Assembly (NCBI GenBank): GCA_965242485.1
Contig: CBDESM010000003.1
Span: 2,232,001 to 2,296,000, forward strand
Source of the DNA: CBDESM01 sp965242485
GTDB taxonomy: Bacteria; Chloroflexota; Dehalococcoidia; Bin125
Reading direction: 5' to 3'
DNA: 64,000 nt
Below the pieces are notes generated by a model that had not been told where the DNA came from, ran no database searches, and was given only the letters and a program-made list of their open reading frames with translations. The translations under genes were made by a program, and so were the position numbers. Shown piece by piece: positions 33,599-41,564 of the stretch (within the stretch, counting starts at the first letter, position 1; every line of letters starts with the position of its first letter).

Positions 33599-33879
33599 GT
33601 CCCCCGGCCGCCGGCTACGGCGGGGACTATGGAGATTTCGGAGCCGTCTTTGAGTTCGGTGGCGAGGCCTTGTTCGAAGCGGACGTCTTCGCCGTTGACG
33701 AAGATGTTGACGAAGCGGCGGATTTCGCCGTCTTCGTCGAGGAGGCGGTCTTGGATGCCGGGGAATTGGCGTTCGAGGTCGGCGATGGCGTCGGCGAGGG
33801 TTGCGCCGTCCGCGTCGGCGATGTCGGCGCCGGAGGCGAGGTTGCGGAGCGGCGTGGGGATGCGGACGCTGACGGGCAT
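33595..33879 (-). CDS. MoaD/ThiS-family sulfur carrier with a masked GG terminus
   Basis: The 94-residue beta-grasp protein starts at ATG 33879 (MPVSVRIPTPLRNLASG). It shows the carrier pattern FVNIFVNGEDVRF and ends SIVPAVAGGRGT. Active carriers (MoaD, ThiS, CysO) end in GG, which is adenylated and thiocarboxylated. Here three residues (RGT) follow, so a peptidase of the JAMM/M67 type would have to expose the GG. The sequence is closest in feel to CysO-type carriers used for cysteine synthesis. No adenylyltransferase or cysteine synthase lies adjacent. Confidence 0.8.
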   Translation of the reverse strand: MPVSVRIPTPLRNLASGADIADADGATLADAIADLERQFPGIQDRLLDEDGEIRRFVNIFVNGEDVRFEQGLATELKDGSEISIVPAVAGGRGT

Positions 33880-33969
33880 GGGCGGTGCGCTTTCGGGCGT
33901 GCGGTCGGGCTTGCAGTTCGGCTGAGGGGCAGGGTAGCGCGGGCGGCGGGCCCGGTCATCGGGCGCGAG

Positions 33970-34023
33970 GATCACGGGGCTTTGATCACGGGCTTCGATC
34001 ATGGGCTGCGATCACGGGGCTGC
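33970..34023. repeat. Four short direct repeats (GATCAYGGGCT-like)
   Basis: Copies start at 33970, 33984, 33997 and 34010, with the core GATCACGGGGCT, GATCACGGGCTT, GATCATGGGCTG and GATCACGGGGCT, at a 13-14 bp period. The array lies in the 169-bp gap upstream of the MoaD-like gene and 3' of the zinc-ribbon gene. The helical period does not match 10.5 bp, so cooperative protein binding on one DNA face is not obvious. It may be a simple slippage product or a set of operator sites. Confidence 0.65.
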
Positions 34024-34048
34024 GCCGGGGGCAGCGCGGCGGGCGCGG

Positions 34049-34315
34049 TCAGTCGGCGGGTTGGACGGGTTCCCAGATGCGGCGGCAGGAGTGGCAGACG
34101 AGGGAGGAGATGACTTCCTGGCCGCCGGCGAGTTCGTCTTCGACGATGTCGTATTCGGCTTCGAGGGAGAGGCTGCATTCGGGGCAGGCGGGCTGGAGGG
34201 TGTAGTCGAAGTCGCCGGAGGTGAGGGCGGTGCGGTGGATCAGGGTGTCGATGTCGACCCATTCGTCGAAGGGGACCTGATGGACCTGGTAGGAGGCGAG
34301 ATCGTCGGCGGGCAC
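34049..34315 (-). CDS. Small zinc-ribbon protein
   Basis: This 88-residue protein starts at GTG 34315, preceded by GGAGG at 6-nt spacing. Two Cys pairs, PACPEC and LVCHSC, about 30 residues apart, form a probable zinc ribbon. The N-terminal half is acidic and aromatic (PFDEWVDIDTLIHRT). It may be a nucleic-acid or protein-binding accessory factor; the family was not recognised. It is probably co-transcribed with the neighbouring small zinc-site gene upstream (34407-34679). Confidence 0.65.
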   Translation of the reverse strand: MPADDLASYQVHQVPFDEWVDIDTLIHRTALTSGDFDYTLQPACPECSLSLEAEYDIVEDELAGGQEVISSLVCHSCRRIWEPVQPAD

Positions 34316-34406
34316 GGTGGACCTCCGCGCCCGGTCGGGGCGCCGGCTCGCGGAGCCGGGGAGGCCGGCGTCCGCGGGCGCGAGGGTAGGGGATCGGGCC
34401 GCCGGG

Positions 34407-34679
34407 CTAGCGGCGGCGGGAGCCGCGCATGGAGTCGATGGCGGCTTCGAGTTCGTGGTCCGAGGTGGCGTCGAGCGCGTAGTCGGAGCCGCGTCCGGCG
34501 CCGCGGCGGGGCGCGGCGAAGATGTCGGAGTTGTTGGTCCGCTCCATTTCGGGCATGGAGTTGCTGAACCAGCGGCTGAAGCCGCAGATTTTGCATCTGC
34601 CGATGGTCCTGGGGCCGTTGGGCGGCTCGAGCACGTAGGAGTGAGCCGCGCAGGCGGCTTGATCGACGGCGGTCGTCAT
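34407..34679 (-). CDS. Small cysteine-containing protein (90 aa)
   Basis: The start is taken at ATG 34679 (MTTAVDQAACAAHSYVLEPP). The frame is open further upstream with CAFCPSP, but no ribosome site is seen there. GRCKICGFSRWF with AACAAH may form a four-ligand zinc site. The C-terminus is polar and ends DSMRGSRRR. It is followed by another small zinc-ribbon gene. No function can be assigned. Confidence 0.5.
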   Translation of the reverse strand: MTTAVDQAACAAHSYVLEPPNGPRTIGRCKICGFSRWFSNSMPEMERTNNSDIFAAPRRGAGRGSDYALDATSDHELEAAIDSMRGSRRR

Positions 34680-34805
34680 GGGGATTCCAACGGACGCGCA
34701 CCGCCGCCAAGCGGTTCCCGCCGCGAGCGGCGAGGGGCAGAAAGCACATTGCACGCTCGCGCCTTTATGGTCAAGCAGAAGGGCGCGCGGGGCGGATGAT
34801 TTTGC

Positions 34806-35270
34806 TCAGGCTTTACCGGCGAGGGCCCGGACTTCGGCGAGCGAGGCTTCGGCGTGGACTTGGAAGTCGCGGGGGGCGTCGATGATCTTGCGGACGATTC
34901 CCTCTGCGTCGAGGACGTAGGTGATGCGGGCGGTGATGCCGCGTTCCTCGTTGTAGATGCCGTAGACCTTGGCGGTTTTGGCGTGGGGGAAGTCGCCGAG
35001 CAGGGGGAAGCCGAGGCCGAGCTGGATGGCGTAGGCGCCTGCGGCGAAGGGGGAGTCGACGCTGATGCCCAAGACCTGGGCTCCCGCTTGCTCGAACTCG
35101 GGGTGGAGTTCCTGGAAGCGGGCGAGTTCGCTGGTTCAACCGCCGGTGAAGGCGAGGACGTACCAGGCGAGGACGACGGGTTGACCGCGGTAGTCGGAGA
35201 GCTTGTGCTCCTTGCGGTCGCCGTCGAGCAGGGTGAAGTCTGGCGCTGGTCGTCCGATTTCGAGCGGCAT
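34806..35270 (-). CDS. Selenocysteine peroxiredoxin (AhpE-like, Sec45)
   Basis: ATG 35270 follows CGGAG and opens a 154-residue thioredoxin-fold peroxidase with an in-frame TGA at 35138-35136 (codon 45). The order is APDFTLLDGDRKEHKLSDY, VVLAWYVLAFTGG-Sec-TSELARF, VLGISVDSP, GFPLLGDFPHAKTAKVYGIYNE and ITYVLDAEGIVR. The Sec replaces the peroxidatic Cys of the TxxC motif (compare AFTGIC in AhpE-type enzymes). It reduces peroxides in the cytoplasm; Sec makes such enzymes faster and more resistant to overoxidation. No second (resolving) Cys is visible, so a 1-Cys-type mechanism with an external thiol is likely. Confidence 0.92.
35083..35122 (-). promoter_or_regulatory. Candidate SECIS hairpin in the peroxiredoxin gene
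   Basis: On the gene strand CCCGCTT pairs with AAGCGGG, and inside it GAACTC pairs with GAGTTC around CACCCC, with a symmetric 4/4 internal loop. The hairpin starts 14 nt after the UGA and the apical loop lies about 31 nt after it, inside the usual bacterial range. Unlike the other two candidates its loop lacks a leading G, so another fold (for example CGAACTCG with CGAGTTCG) may be the active one. Confidence 0.45.
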
Positions 35271-35321
35271 GGGCGGCTCCGTTCGGGAGGGAGGATAGCG
35301 GTGCGCGCGTATACTCGGCGC

Positions 35322-35861
35322 ATGGCCTCGTCGATCGAGTGGGACTTGGGGATGGCGACCGCGCTGGAGGCGGAGGCGATCGGGGAGCCGGGCGCGCGGC
35401 GGTTCCGGATCCGGGTGACGGCGGGGGAGACGACGGCGTCGATTTGGTGCGAGAAGGAGCACGTGGATTCGCTGGCGGCGTCGATCGAGCGGGTGCTGGC
35501 GAGCAAGCGGGCGGCGCAGGATCGGGAGCCGCGTCCGCCGGCGGAGCTGATTGATTTCCCGCTGAACGCGACGGCGGAGTTCCTGGCGGGGAGGTTCGCG
35601 CTGAGCTACGACGAGGACGCGGATCTGCTGACGCTGTACGCGACGGACGTGGAGCGGATGGACGGGGTGCCGACGCTGAAGGCGGATTTCGGGCGGCGGG
35701 TGGCGCGTGGGTTCACGGCGCTGGCGGAGGAGGCGCTAGCCGGGGGCCGTCCGGCGTGCCCGCTGTGCCGGCAGCCGCTGGAGGGGGATTCGCATCTCTG
35801 CCCGCAGTCGAACGGGCACGGTGAGGAAGCGCTGGCCGAAATCGGGCCGCCGGAGTTCTAG
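35322..35861 (+). CDS. DUF3090 family protein
   Basis: This 179-residue protein starts at ATG 35322. It matches DUF3090: an N-terminal FRIRVTAGETTASIWCEKEHVDSLAASIERVL segment, a central beta part, and a C-terminal zinc site CPLCRQPLEGDSHLCPQSNGH. The family is known mainly from Actinobacteria and Chloroflexota. There it often neighbours a histidine phosphatase and the SCO1664 family; those partners are not adjacent here. The biochemical function is unknown. It is followed 39 bp later by an MFS transporter on the same strand. Confidence 0.85.
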   Translation: MASSIEWDLGMATALEAEAIGEPGARRFRIRVTAGETTASIWCEKEHVDSLAASIERVLASKRAAQDREPRPPAELIDFPLNATAEFLAGRFALSYDEDADLLTLYATDVERMDGVPTLKADFGRRVARGFTALAEEALAGGRPACPLCRQPLEGDSHLCPQSNGHGEEALAEIGPPEF

Positions 35862-35900
35862 GCGGACCCGACGCGGGCGGGGGCGATTGGTCCGGCGGCG

Positions 35901-37178
35901 ATGGGGGCTGAGGGCGGTGCGGCCGCGGTCTGGCGGGCTGCGCCGCAGCGGCGGGCGATCGCGCGGCGGATCGCGGTGGCTCCGGGCGGCGGGCCGGCGC
36001 GGCTGTGGACGCTGCCGTACCTGCTGTCGGTGGTCAGCATCTTTTCGTTCTTCTGCTGCTTCTTCTTCCTGCTGACGACGTTCCCGGAGCATTTGCGGGA
36101 GATCGGGGCGAGCACGCTGGAAGTGTCGCTGGTGGTGGGCAGCTTCGCGATCGTGCCGATCCTGCTGCGCCCGCTGGCGGGGCGCTGGAGCGATGCGGGG
36201 CGGCGGGTGCTGATGATGAAGATCGCGATGGCGTCGTTCATTTTGTCGTTCGTCGTGATGATCTTCGCGGACGACGTGTGGGCGCTGCTGCCGCTGCGGC
36301 TGGTGCAGGGGATCGGGATGACGGCGTATCCGACGCCGGCCGGGTCGATGGTGGCGGAGATCGTGCCGCTGCCGCGGCGGGGCGAGGGCTTGGGGTTCTT
36401 CGGGCTGGCGACGAGCGTGGCGCAGCTGATCGCGCCGGTGATCGGGGCGGTGGTGGCGGGCTTCGGGGGCTTCGACGCGGTGCTGGCGGTGGCGGCGGGG
36501 ACGTCGGCGTTCACGCTGGGACTGACGGCGCTGATGCGGGAGCCGGTGACGGACACGCCGCCCCCGCCGGGCGGGTTGGAGGGGCTGAAGCGGCTGCTGC
36601 CGCGGGCGGCGATTTTCCCGAGCATGGTGTTCTTCACGGGGGTGACGCTGGCGTTCGGAGCGGCGTCGACGTTCCTGCCGGGCTGGGGCGAGGACACGGG
36701 GCGGGACTTGGGCGACGCGTCGCTGTACTTCGTGTTCAGCGGGGCGGCGGCGCTGGTGGCGCGGCCGCTGGCGGGGCGGCTGTCTGATCGGATCGGGCGG
36801 GTGCCGGTGATCGGGCCGGGGCTTTTGTGCACGGCGATCGCGACGGTGATGGTGACGCAGGCGGCGGCGCCGGAGGCGATTTGGCTGGCGGGAGCGTTCG
36901 CCGGGGTCGGGCTGGGCTGCGCGCATACGGGGCTGTTCGCGCTGTCGATCGACTTGGTGCCGGCATCGCAGCGGGGCGGGGCGACGGCGACGTTCCAGCT
37001 GGCGTGGGACTTGGGCCTGGGCGGGGTGGTCGCGCTGGGGTTCATCGGGCAGGCGACGTCGGTGGAGATGGTGTTCTGGGCGACGTCGGCGATCGCAGCG
37101 GCATCGCTGGCGGCGCTGCTGTTGGGCAGGGCGGCGGGCTTGACGCGGCCGAGCGGCGCGGCCGCAGCCGGAGGCTGA
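35901..37178 (+). CDS. Major facilitator superfamily transporter
   Basis: This 425-residue protein has about twelve hydrophobic segments. The MFS motif A is present between helices 2 and 3 (GRWSDAGRRVLM) and again between 8 and 9 (GRLSDRIGRVPV), as expected for a duplicated 6+6 fold. Helix 4/5 contains RLVQGIGMTAYPTPAG, similar to the drug/sugar efflux branch. It most likely exports a small molecule with proton coupling. The first about 30 residues are Ala/Arg-rich and may be over-called; an internal start is possible. Confidence 0.85.
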   Translation: MGAEGGAAAVWRAAPQRRAIARRIAVAPGGGPARLWTLPYLLSVVSIFSFFCCFFFLLTTFPEHLREIGASTLEVSLVVGSFAIVPILLRPLAGRWSDAGRRVLMMKIAMASFILSFVVMIFADDVWALLPLRLVQGIGMTAYPTPAGSMVAEIVPLPRRGEGLGFFGLATSVAQLIAPVIGAVVAGFGGFDAVLAVAAGTSAFTLGLTALMREPVTDTPPPPGGLEGLKRLLPRAAIFPSMVFFTGVTLAFGAASTFLPGWGEDTGRDLGDASLYFVFSGAAALVARPLAGRLSDRIGRVPVIGPGLLCTAIATVMVTQAAAPEAIWLAGAFAGVGLGCAHTGLFALSIDLVPASQRGGATATFQLAWDLGLGGVVALGFIGQATSVEMVFWATSAIAAASLAALLLGRAAGLTRPSGAAAAGG

Positions 37179-37182
37179 GGCG

Positions 37183-37710
37183 GTGGCCGGGGGCTGGGAA
37201 CCGGAGCGGCGCTCGGGGGAGCTGGAGGAGCTGGAGCGGGCGCCGGGGCGGCGGGCGATCGGCTGGCGGCTGCCGGCCGGGGCGTTGGTCGCCGGGGCTG
37301 CTGCGGCGCTGGCGCTGGGCTTCGGGAGCGGCATCTTCGACGGCGGGCCGACGGAGGCGGACGTCTCGGCGGCCTACCGGGAGGGCTCGGAGGCGGCGGC
37401 GGAGGAAGCGGAAGCGGAATGGGAGGCGGAGACGGAGCGGCTGGCGGAGGAGGCCAACCGGCGCGGGCGGGCATATGCGGAGGAGCAGAGCGGGGACGAG
37501 CTGATCATCGGCGGGCGGGCGGGCTACAACTACGAGGCGGGCCTCGAAGCCGGGCTGCTGATGCTCGAGCGCGAGGCGGCCGAGGGGTTCCGCGAGGGCT
37601 GGGCGGCGGGCTACGCGGAAGGCTACGAGAGCGCCGCGGGGGAAGCGCCCGACGACGCGCCGCCGGCGCCGGAGTGGGAAGCGCAGGGCGGCGGGAGGCT
37701 GCGGCAGTGA
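37183..37710 (+). CDS. Membrane-anchored helical protein with GPTEADV motif (paralogue 1)
   Basis: GTG 37183 lies 4 bp after the MFS stop. The 175-residue product has one transmembrane helix (about 28-50), then DGGPTEADVSAAYREGSEAAAEEAEAEWEAE, an acidic Ala/Glu helix, and a Gly/Tyr-rich segment (AGYNYEAGLEAG; GWAAGYAEGYES). It shares its helix-plus-GPTEADV layout with the next gene, with which it overlaps by 4 bp (GTGA). The two appear to be diverged tandem duplicates and possible partners in the membrane. The function is unknown. Confidence 0.6.
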   Translation: MAGGWEPERRSGELEELERAPGRRAIGWRLPAGALVAGAAAALALGFGSGIFDGGPTEADVSAAYREGSEAAAEEAEAEWEAETERLAEEANRRGRAYAEEQSGDELIIGGRAGYNYEAGLEAGLLMLEREAAEGFREGWAAGYAEGYESAAGEAPDDAPPAPEWEAQGGGRLRQ

Positions 37711-38369
37711 GCATCGGGGCGGTCCTGCGCGCGGCGGCGGCGTTCGCGATCGGCTTCGCGGCGGCGCTGGCGGTCGGCGCGGGGGCGGGCTTGTTCGAGC
37801 GCGGGCCGACGGAGGCGGACGTCGACGCGGCGCGGGCGGCGGGGCGCGAGGAGGGAGAGGCCGCGGTCGCGGTGCGGCTGGCGGGGGAGCGGGAGCGGCG
37901 GCTGGAACGGGCCTACGCGGACGGGATCGCGCTGGCGGAATGGGTGCTGCTGCCGGGCTTGGATCAGCTGCCGAATCCGAGGGACTGGTTCCGCGGCGTG
38001 GAGGAAGGGCGGAGCGCGGTCGCGGCGGCGGCCGAGGAAGCGCACGGGTTCGGCTATCGGCTGGGCTACCGGCACGGCGCGGCGGTGGCGGCGCCGGGGC
38101 CGCTGGAGCCGCCGACGGGGCTGCGGGTGGAGGAGGTGCTGGTGGTGAGCTTGGTTTCGGCGGAGGTGCGGCTGCGCTGGGATCCGGTGCCGGGGGCGAC
38201 GGGCTACCGGGTGCGGCAGGACGGGTCGGCGTTCGCGGGCGAGGTGTCGTGGCGGCGGACGCATTACCGGGTCGGCGTGCCGCTGCCGGTGCTGGACACG
38301 GTGGTCGAGGTGCAGGCGCTGCGCGGCGAGGAGGAGTCGGAGTGGGCGCGGTTCCAGTTCGGGGACTAG
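37707..38369 (+). CDS. Membrane-anchored protein with GPTEADV motif and fibronectin type III-like domain (paralogue 2)
   Basis: GTG 37707 gives a 220-residue protein. An N-terminal transmembrane helix (about 5-28) is followed by ERGPTEADVDAARAAGREEG and a helical stalk. The C-terminal domain (about 130-218) resembles fibronectin type III: PPTGLRVEEVLVVSLVSAEVRLRWDPVPGATGYRV, then VVEVQALRGEEESEWA. Fn3 domains in bacterial surface proteins bind carbohydrates or other proteins. The stalk and fn3 domain would face outside. It ends convergent with the nitroreductase gene, with a 4-bp overlap. Confidence 0.7.
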   Translation: MSIGAVLRAAAAFAIGFAAALAVGAGAGLFERGPTEADVDAARAAGREEGEAAVAVRLAGERERRLERAYADGIALAEWVLLPGLDQLPNPRDWFRGVEEGRSAVAAAAEEAHGFGYRLGYRHGAAVAAPGPLEPPTGLRVEEVLVVSLVSAEVRLRWDPVPGATGYRVRQDGSAFAGEVSWRRTHYRVGVPLPVLDTVVEVQALRGEEESEWARFQFGD

Positions 38370-39016
38370 GGGGCGCGATTGCCCCATTGGTTCCAGTGGA
38401 CGACCTGGCCGAGGGGGACGCGCGGGGCGGGCTTGAAGTCGTCGCCGGTGAAATGGGCCATGGGGAAGAGGACGGCTTGGGTGACGTCGCGGGGGATGCC
38501 GATCAGGTCGGCGACTTCCTCTTCGTGGCGGAGGTGGAGGGTGGTCCAGGCCATGCCGATGCCGCGGATGCGGGCGGCGATCATGAAGGACCAGGCGCCG
38601 GGCAGGATGGAGCCGTAGACGGCGGCTTGGCGCTGGGCGTCCTCGTGTTCGACGCGGCCGTTGATGCAGGCGAGCAGGAGGGCGGGGCAGCGGTGCATCT
38701 CTTCGGCGAGGTAGGTGGCGGAGGCGGTGACCTTTTCGGCCTGCTCGGTGCGGGAGTCGCCGGCGCCGTAGTCGGGGCGCTCTTCGGGCGGGCGGTTGGC
38801 GAGGACTTGGAAGGAGCGCTTGTAGACGTCGGCGATGGCGGCGATCTTGGCGGGGTCGGTGACGACGACCCACTGCCATTGCTGGCTGTTGGAGGCGGTC
38901 GGCGCCTGGAGCGCGATCTCGAGGCACTCGGTGATCAGGGCGGGATCGATGGGGCGCTCGAAGTCGAGGCGGAAGCGGACGGAGCGGGTGGTATTGAGTG
39001 CGTGGTCGGCATCCAT
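38366..39016 (-). CDS. Nitroreductase-family FMN oxidoreductase
   Basis: This 216-residue protein starts at ATG 39016. It has the nitroreductase N-terminus TTRSVRFRLDFERP with the FMN-phosphate Arg, ALQAPTASNSQQWQWVVVTDP, and the C-terminal part RGIGMAWTTLHLRHEEEVADLIGIP. These enzymes use NAD(P)H and FMN to reduce quinones, nitro compounds or enones as homodimers. The insertion with DYGAGDSRTEQAEKVT near residue 80 is typical of the larger subgroup. It lies 11 bp after the FabD-like gene on the same strand. Confidence 0.85.
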   Translation of the reverse strand: MDADHALNTTRSVRFRLDFERPIDPALITECLEIALQAPTASNSQQWQWVVVTDPAKIAAIADVYKRSFQVLANRPPEERPDYGAGDSRTEQAEKVTASATYLAEEMHRCPALLLACINGRVEHEDAQRQAAVYGSILPGAWSFMIAARIRGIGMAWTTLHLRHEEEVADLIGIPRDVTQAVLFPMAHFTGDDFKPAPRVPLGQVVHWNQWGNRAP

Positions 39017-39027
39017 GGGGCGGTTCC

Positions 39028-39936
39028 TCACTTGACGTGCTGGAGCGGGCGGAGCGCGCGGACGTCTGCGCCAGCGGCGCGACGGAAGCGGCGGACGAGG
39101 CCGGCCATGGCGTTGCCTGGGCCGAGCGTGATGAATGTTCGCACACCGCGGTCGCGGAGGGTTTCGAGGACGGCGAGCCACTCGACGGGGCGGGTGTACT
39201 GGCCGCGGAGTTCGTCGCGCAGCTGGCCGGGGGTTTCGATCAGCTGGCCGCAGCGGTTGCCGACGAGGGGGGTGAAGGAATCGGCGATGGGGAGCTGGTC
39301 GATGAGGGATTCGTTGGCGGCGTCGGATTCGCGGAAGGCGGGGGTGTGGAATGCGCCGGCGACGCGGAGGCGGATGGTTTGGCAGCCGGCGGCTTCCGCG
39401 GCGGCTTCGGCGCGGGCGAGGGCGTCGCCGCGGCCGCCGAGGACGGTCTGGTCGGGCGCGTTGGAGTTGGCGAAGCGGGCGCCGGAGGCGTCGCAGATGC
39501 GGAGGGCTTCGGCGCGGCCGGCGCCGACGAGGGCGAGCAGGCCGCCGGGATGGTCGGCGCAGGCGGCGTCCATGTTGCGGCCGGCGAGGTTGGCGAAGCG
39601 GACGGCGTCGGCGAAGGGGACGGCGCCGGCGAGGACGAGGGCGCTGTTGGTGCCGGAGGAGTGGCCGGCGATGCAGCCGGGCGGTTCGGCGACGCCCTGT
39701 TCGAGGGCGGCGCGCCATTCGGCGGCGGACCAGGCGACGAGGTAGGGCTGGAGCAGGGACGGCCGGCGGAGCAGGTGCTCGTCGGCGGGGTCTTTGGAGA
39801 GGCCGATGCGCCAGAGGTCTTCGCCGATCAGGTCGGAGGCCCGGTCGAAGATGGATTTGGCGGAGGGGGGGAGATCGGCGAGGCCGCCGGCGCGCTGCGC
39901 GCCTTGGCCGGCGCAGATCAGGGCTGCGGCGGACAT
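39028..39936 (-). CDS. fabD: Malonyl-CoA:ACP transacylase (FabD-like)
   Basis: The 302-residue protein has the acyltransferase fold: ALICAGQGAQ at the N-terminus, the nucleophile in IAGHSSGTNSALVLAG (usually GHSLG), an Arg in the GRNMDAAC region, and the catalytic His in VAGAFHTPAF. The GHSSG elbow and rather low similarity to classic FabD suggest a specialised acyltransferase, but malonyl transfer to ACP in fatty-acid synthesis is the simplest role. No other fab gene lies nearby. It is divergent from the S41 protease over a 203-bp gap that shows no other gene. Confidence 0.8.
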   Translation of the reverse strand: MSAAALICAGQGAQRAGGLADLPPSAKSIFDRASDLIGEDLWRIGLSKDPADEHLLRRPSLLQPYLVAWSAAEWRAALEQGVAEPPGCIAGHSSGTNSALVLAGAVPFADAVRFANLAGRNMDAACADHPGGLLALVGAGRAEALRICDASGARFANSNAPDQTVLGGRGDALARAEAAAEAAGCQTIRLRVAGAFHTPAFRESDAANESLIDQLPIADSFTPLVGNRCGQLIETPGQLRDELRGQYTRPVEWLAVLETLRDRGVRTFITLGPGNAMAGLVRRFRRAAGADVRALRPLQHVK

Positions 39937-40139
39937 GCAGCGGGCGCGCTCGCGCGGGGCCGCCTAGCGGCTTCCCGCGCCGGCGGCGGGGCCGGCGCTG
40001 CGGGGGAGGCGCTGGTGGGCGGCGGCAGCGTGCATGGGGAACTCCTCGGCGGCGGGGCGGGCCGCGCGATGCAGATGATACAGATGGGGGAGCTGCGGCT
40101 AGGCTGAGATCGGGCGCGAACCGGGAGGGCAGGGCGAAG

Positions 40140-41564
40140 ATGAGCGATTTCGGCAACGGCTACGCGGGCGGCAACGGCCGGCCGCCGGTGGCGGGACGGT
40201 TCGAAGGGGCGGCGGCGGAGCAACCAAGGCGGGGCCGGCGGGTGCTGCTGGCGCTGGTGCTGGTGGCGGCGATGCTGGGCTCGGCGTTCGGGCTGGGGAT
40301 CGGGGTGATGCGGGCGGTGGACGGCGAGGAGCCGGCGCAGTCGCTGCGGTCGCCGCGCGGGGTCTCGGCGGTGCCGGCGGCGCGGATCGCGGAGGACCGG
40401 CAGGCGGCGGGGCAGCCGTCGTCGTCGGAGGCTTCGATCTACGACATCTTGGACGAGGTGCACCGGATTCTGGACGAGGAGTTCGTGGAGCCGGAGACGT
40501 TCAACGCGGTGGAGCACCAGCGGGCGGCGATCAACGGGCTGCTCGACGCGCTGGGAGACGAGCACACGGCGTGGATTCCGGCGGCGGTGTACCACCGCAC
40601 GCGGGAGGACATCTCGGGCTCGTTCGAGGGGATCGGATCGCGGGTGAACCAGAACGACGCGGGCGAGGTCTACATCGTGGAGCCGTTCGACGGGTCGCCG
40701 GCGATGGAGGCGGGGCTGCGGCGGGGGGACGTGATCCTGGAGGTGGACGGGCAGCCGATCGCGGGCTGGTCGCTGACGGAGACGGTGGAGCGGATCCGGG
40801 GGCCGCGGGGGACGGTGGTGGTGCTGCGGGTGCGGCGGACGGACGGGGCGGAGGAGGACATCGCGATCACGCGGGACCGGATCATCGTGCCGAGCGTGCG
40901 TTCGGCGCAGATCATGGATCGGCGCGGGGATCCGGTGCTGGACATCGGCTACATCTACATCGGGCAGTTCACGTCGCGGACGGCGACCGAGGTGGAGGAG
41001 CTGGTCGAGGCGGCGAAGTCGGCGGAGATCGACCAGCTGATCATCGACCTGCGGGGGAACCCGGGCGGGCTGGTGAGCGGAACGGTGGATACGACGGGGC
41101 TGTTCATGGATCAGGGCGTGGTGATGCGGCAGGTGGGGCGGGACGGGGACGAGCGGACCTACGAGGACGATCCGGGCGGGGCGGGGCTGGAGATGGAGCT
41201 GGCGCTGCTGCTGGACGAATCGTCGGCGTCGGGCGCGGAGGTGATGGCGGCGGCGCTGCGGGACCACGGGCGGGCGGTGCTGATCGGGCAGACGACGACG
41301 GGGAAGGGGACGGTGAACATCGAGCGGCCGCTGTCGAACGGGAGCGTGCTGTACGTGAGCATCGCGCGCTGGCTGTCGCCGGACGGCCAGGTGATCGAGG
41401 GGATCGGGGTCGCGCCCGACATCGAGGTGGTGCAGCCCGAGGGCGGGCTGGCGGCCGATAATGATCTGGCGCTGTTCGAGGCGATCGACTACCTGCGGGG
41501 GGAGTCGGGCGCGGACGGCGCGGCAGAGGAGGACGGCGATGACGGCAACGACGACGGGGAATAG
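40140..41564 (+). CDS. C-terminal processing peptidase (S41, CtpA-like)
   Basis: ATG 40140 follows GGGAGGGCAGGG. The 474-residue protein has an N-terminal membrane anchor (about 35-60) and the S41 helical cap with LLDALGDEHTAWI. A PDZ domain covers about 155-240 (SPAMEAGLRRGDVILEVDGQPI). The serine-lysine protease core has DLRGNPGG, LLLDESSASGAEVMAAAL (nucleophile Ser), VLIGQTTTGKG (catalytic Lys) and GQVIEGIGVAPDIEV. It cleaves C-terminal tails of exported proteins. The C-terminal tail is very acidic. The stop lies inside the next gene's start region (26-bp overlap). Confidence 0.92.
   Translation: MSDFGNGYAGGNGRPPVAGRFEGAAAEQPRRGRRVLLALVLVAAMLGSAFGLGIGVMRAVDGEEPAQSLRSPRGVSAVPAARIAEDRQAAGQPSSSEASIYDILDEVHRILDEEFVEPETFNAVEHQRAAINGLLDALGDEHTAWIPAAVYHRTREDISGSFEGIGSRVNQNDAGEVYIVEPFDGSPAMEAGLRRGDVILEVDGQPIAGWSLTETVERIRGPRGTVVVLRVRRTDGAEEDIAITRDRIIVPSVRSAQIMDRRGDPVLDIGYIYIGQFTSRTATEVEELVEAAKSAEIDQLIIDLRGNPGGLVSGTVDTTGLFMDQGVVMRQVGRDGDERTYEDDPGGAGLEMELALLLDESSASGAEVMAAALRDHGRAVLIGQTTTGKGTVNIERPLSNGSVLYVSIARWLSPDGQVIEGIGVAPDIEVVQPEGGLAADNDLALFEAIDYLRGESGADGAAEEDGDDGNDDGE

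Noticed and set aside
39937..40139. A small gene in the 203-bp gap between fabD and the S41 protease
   Set aside because: Only short Ala/Arg/Pro-rich frames without ribosome sites occur there; the gap more likely holds divergent promoters, though no clear boxes were found.
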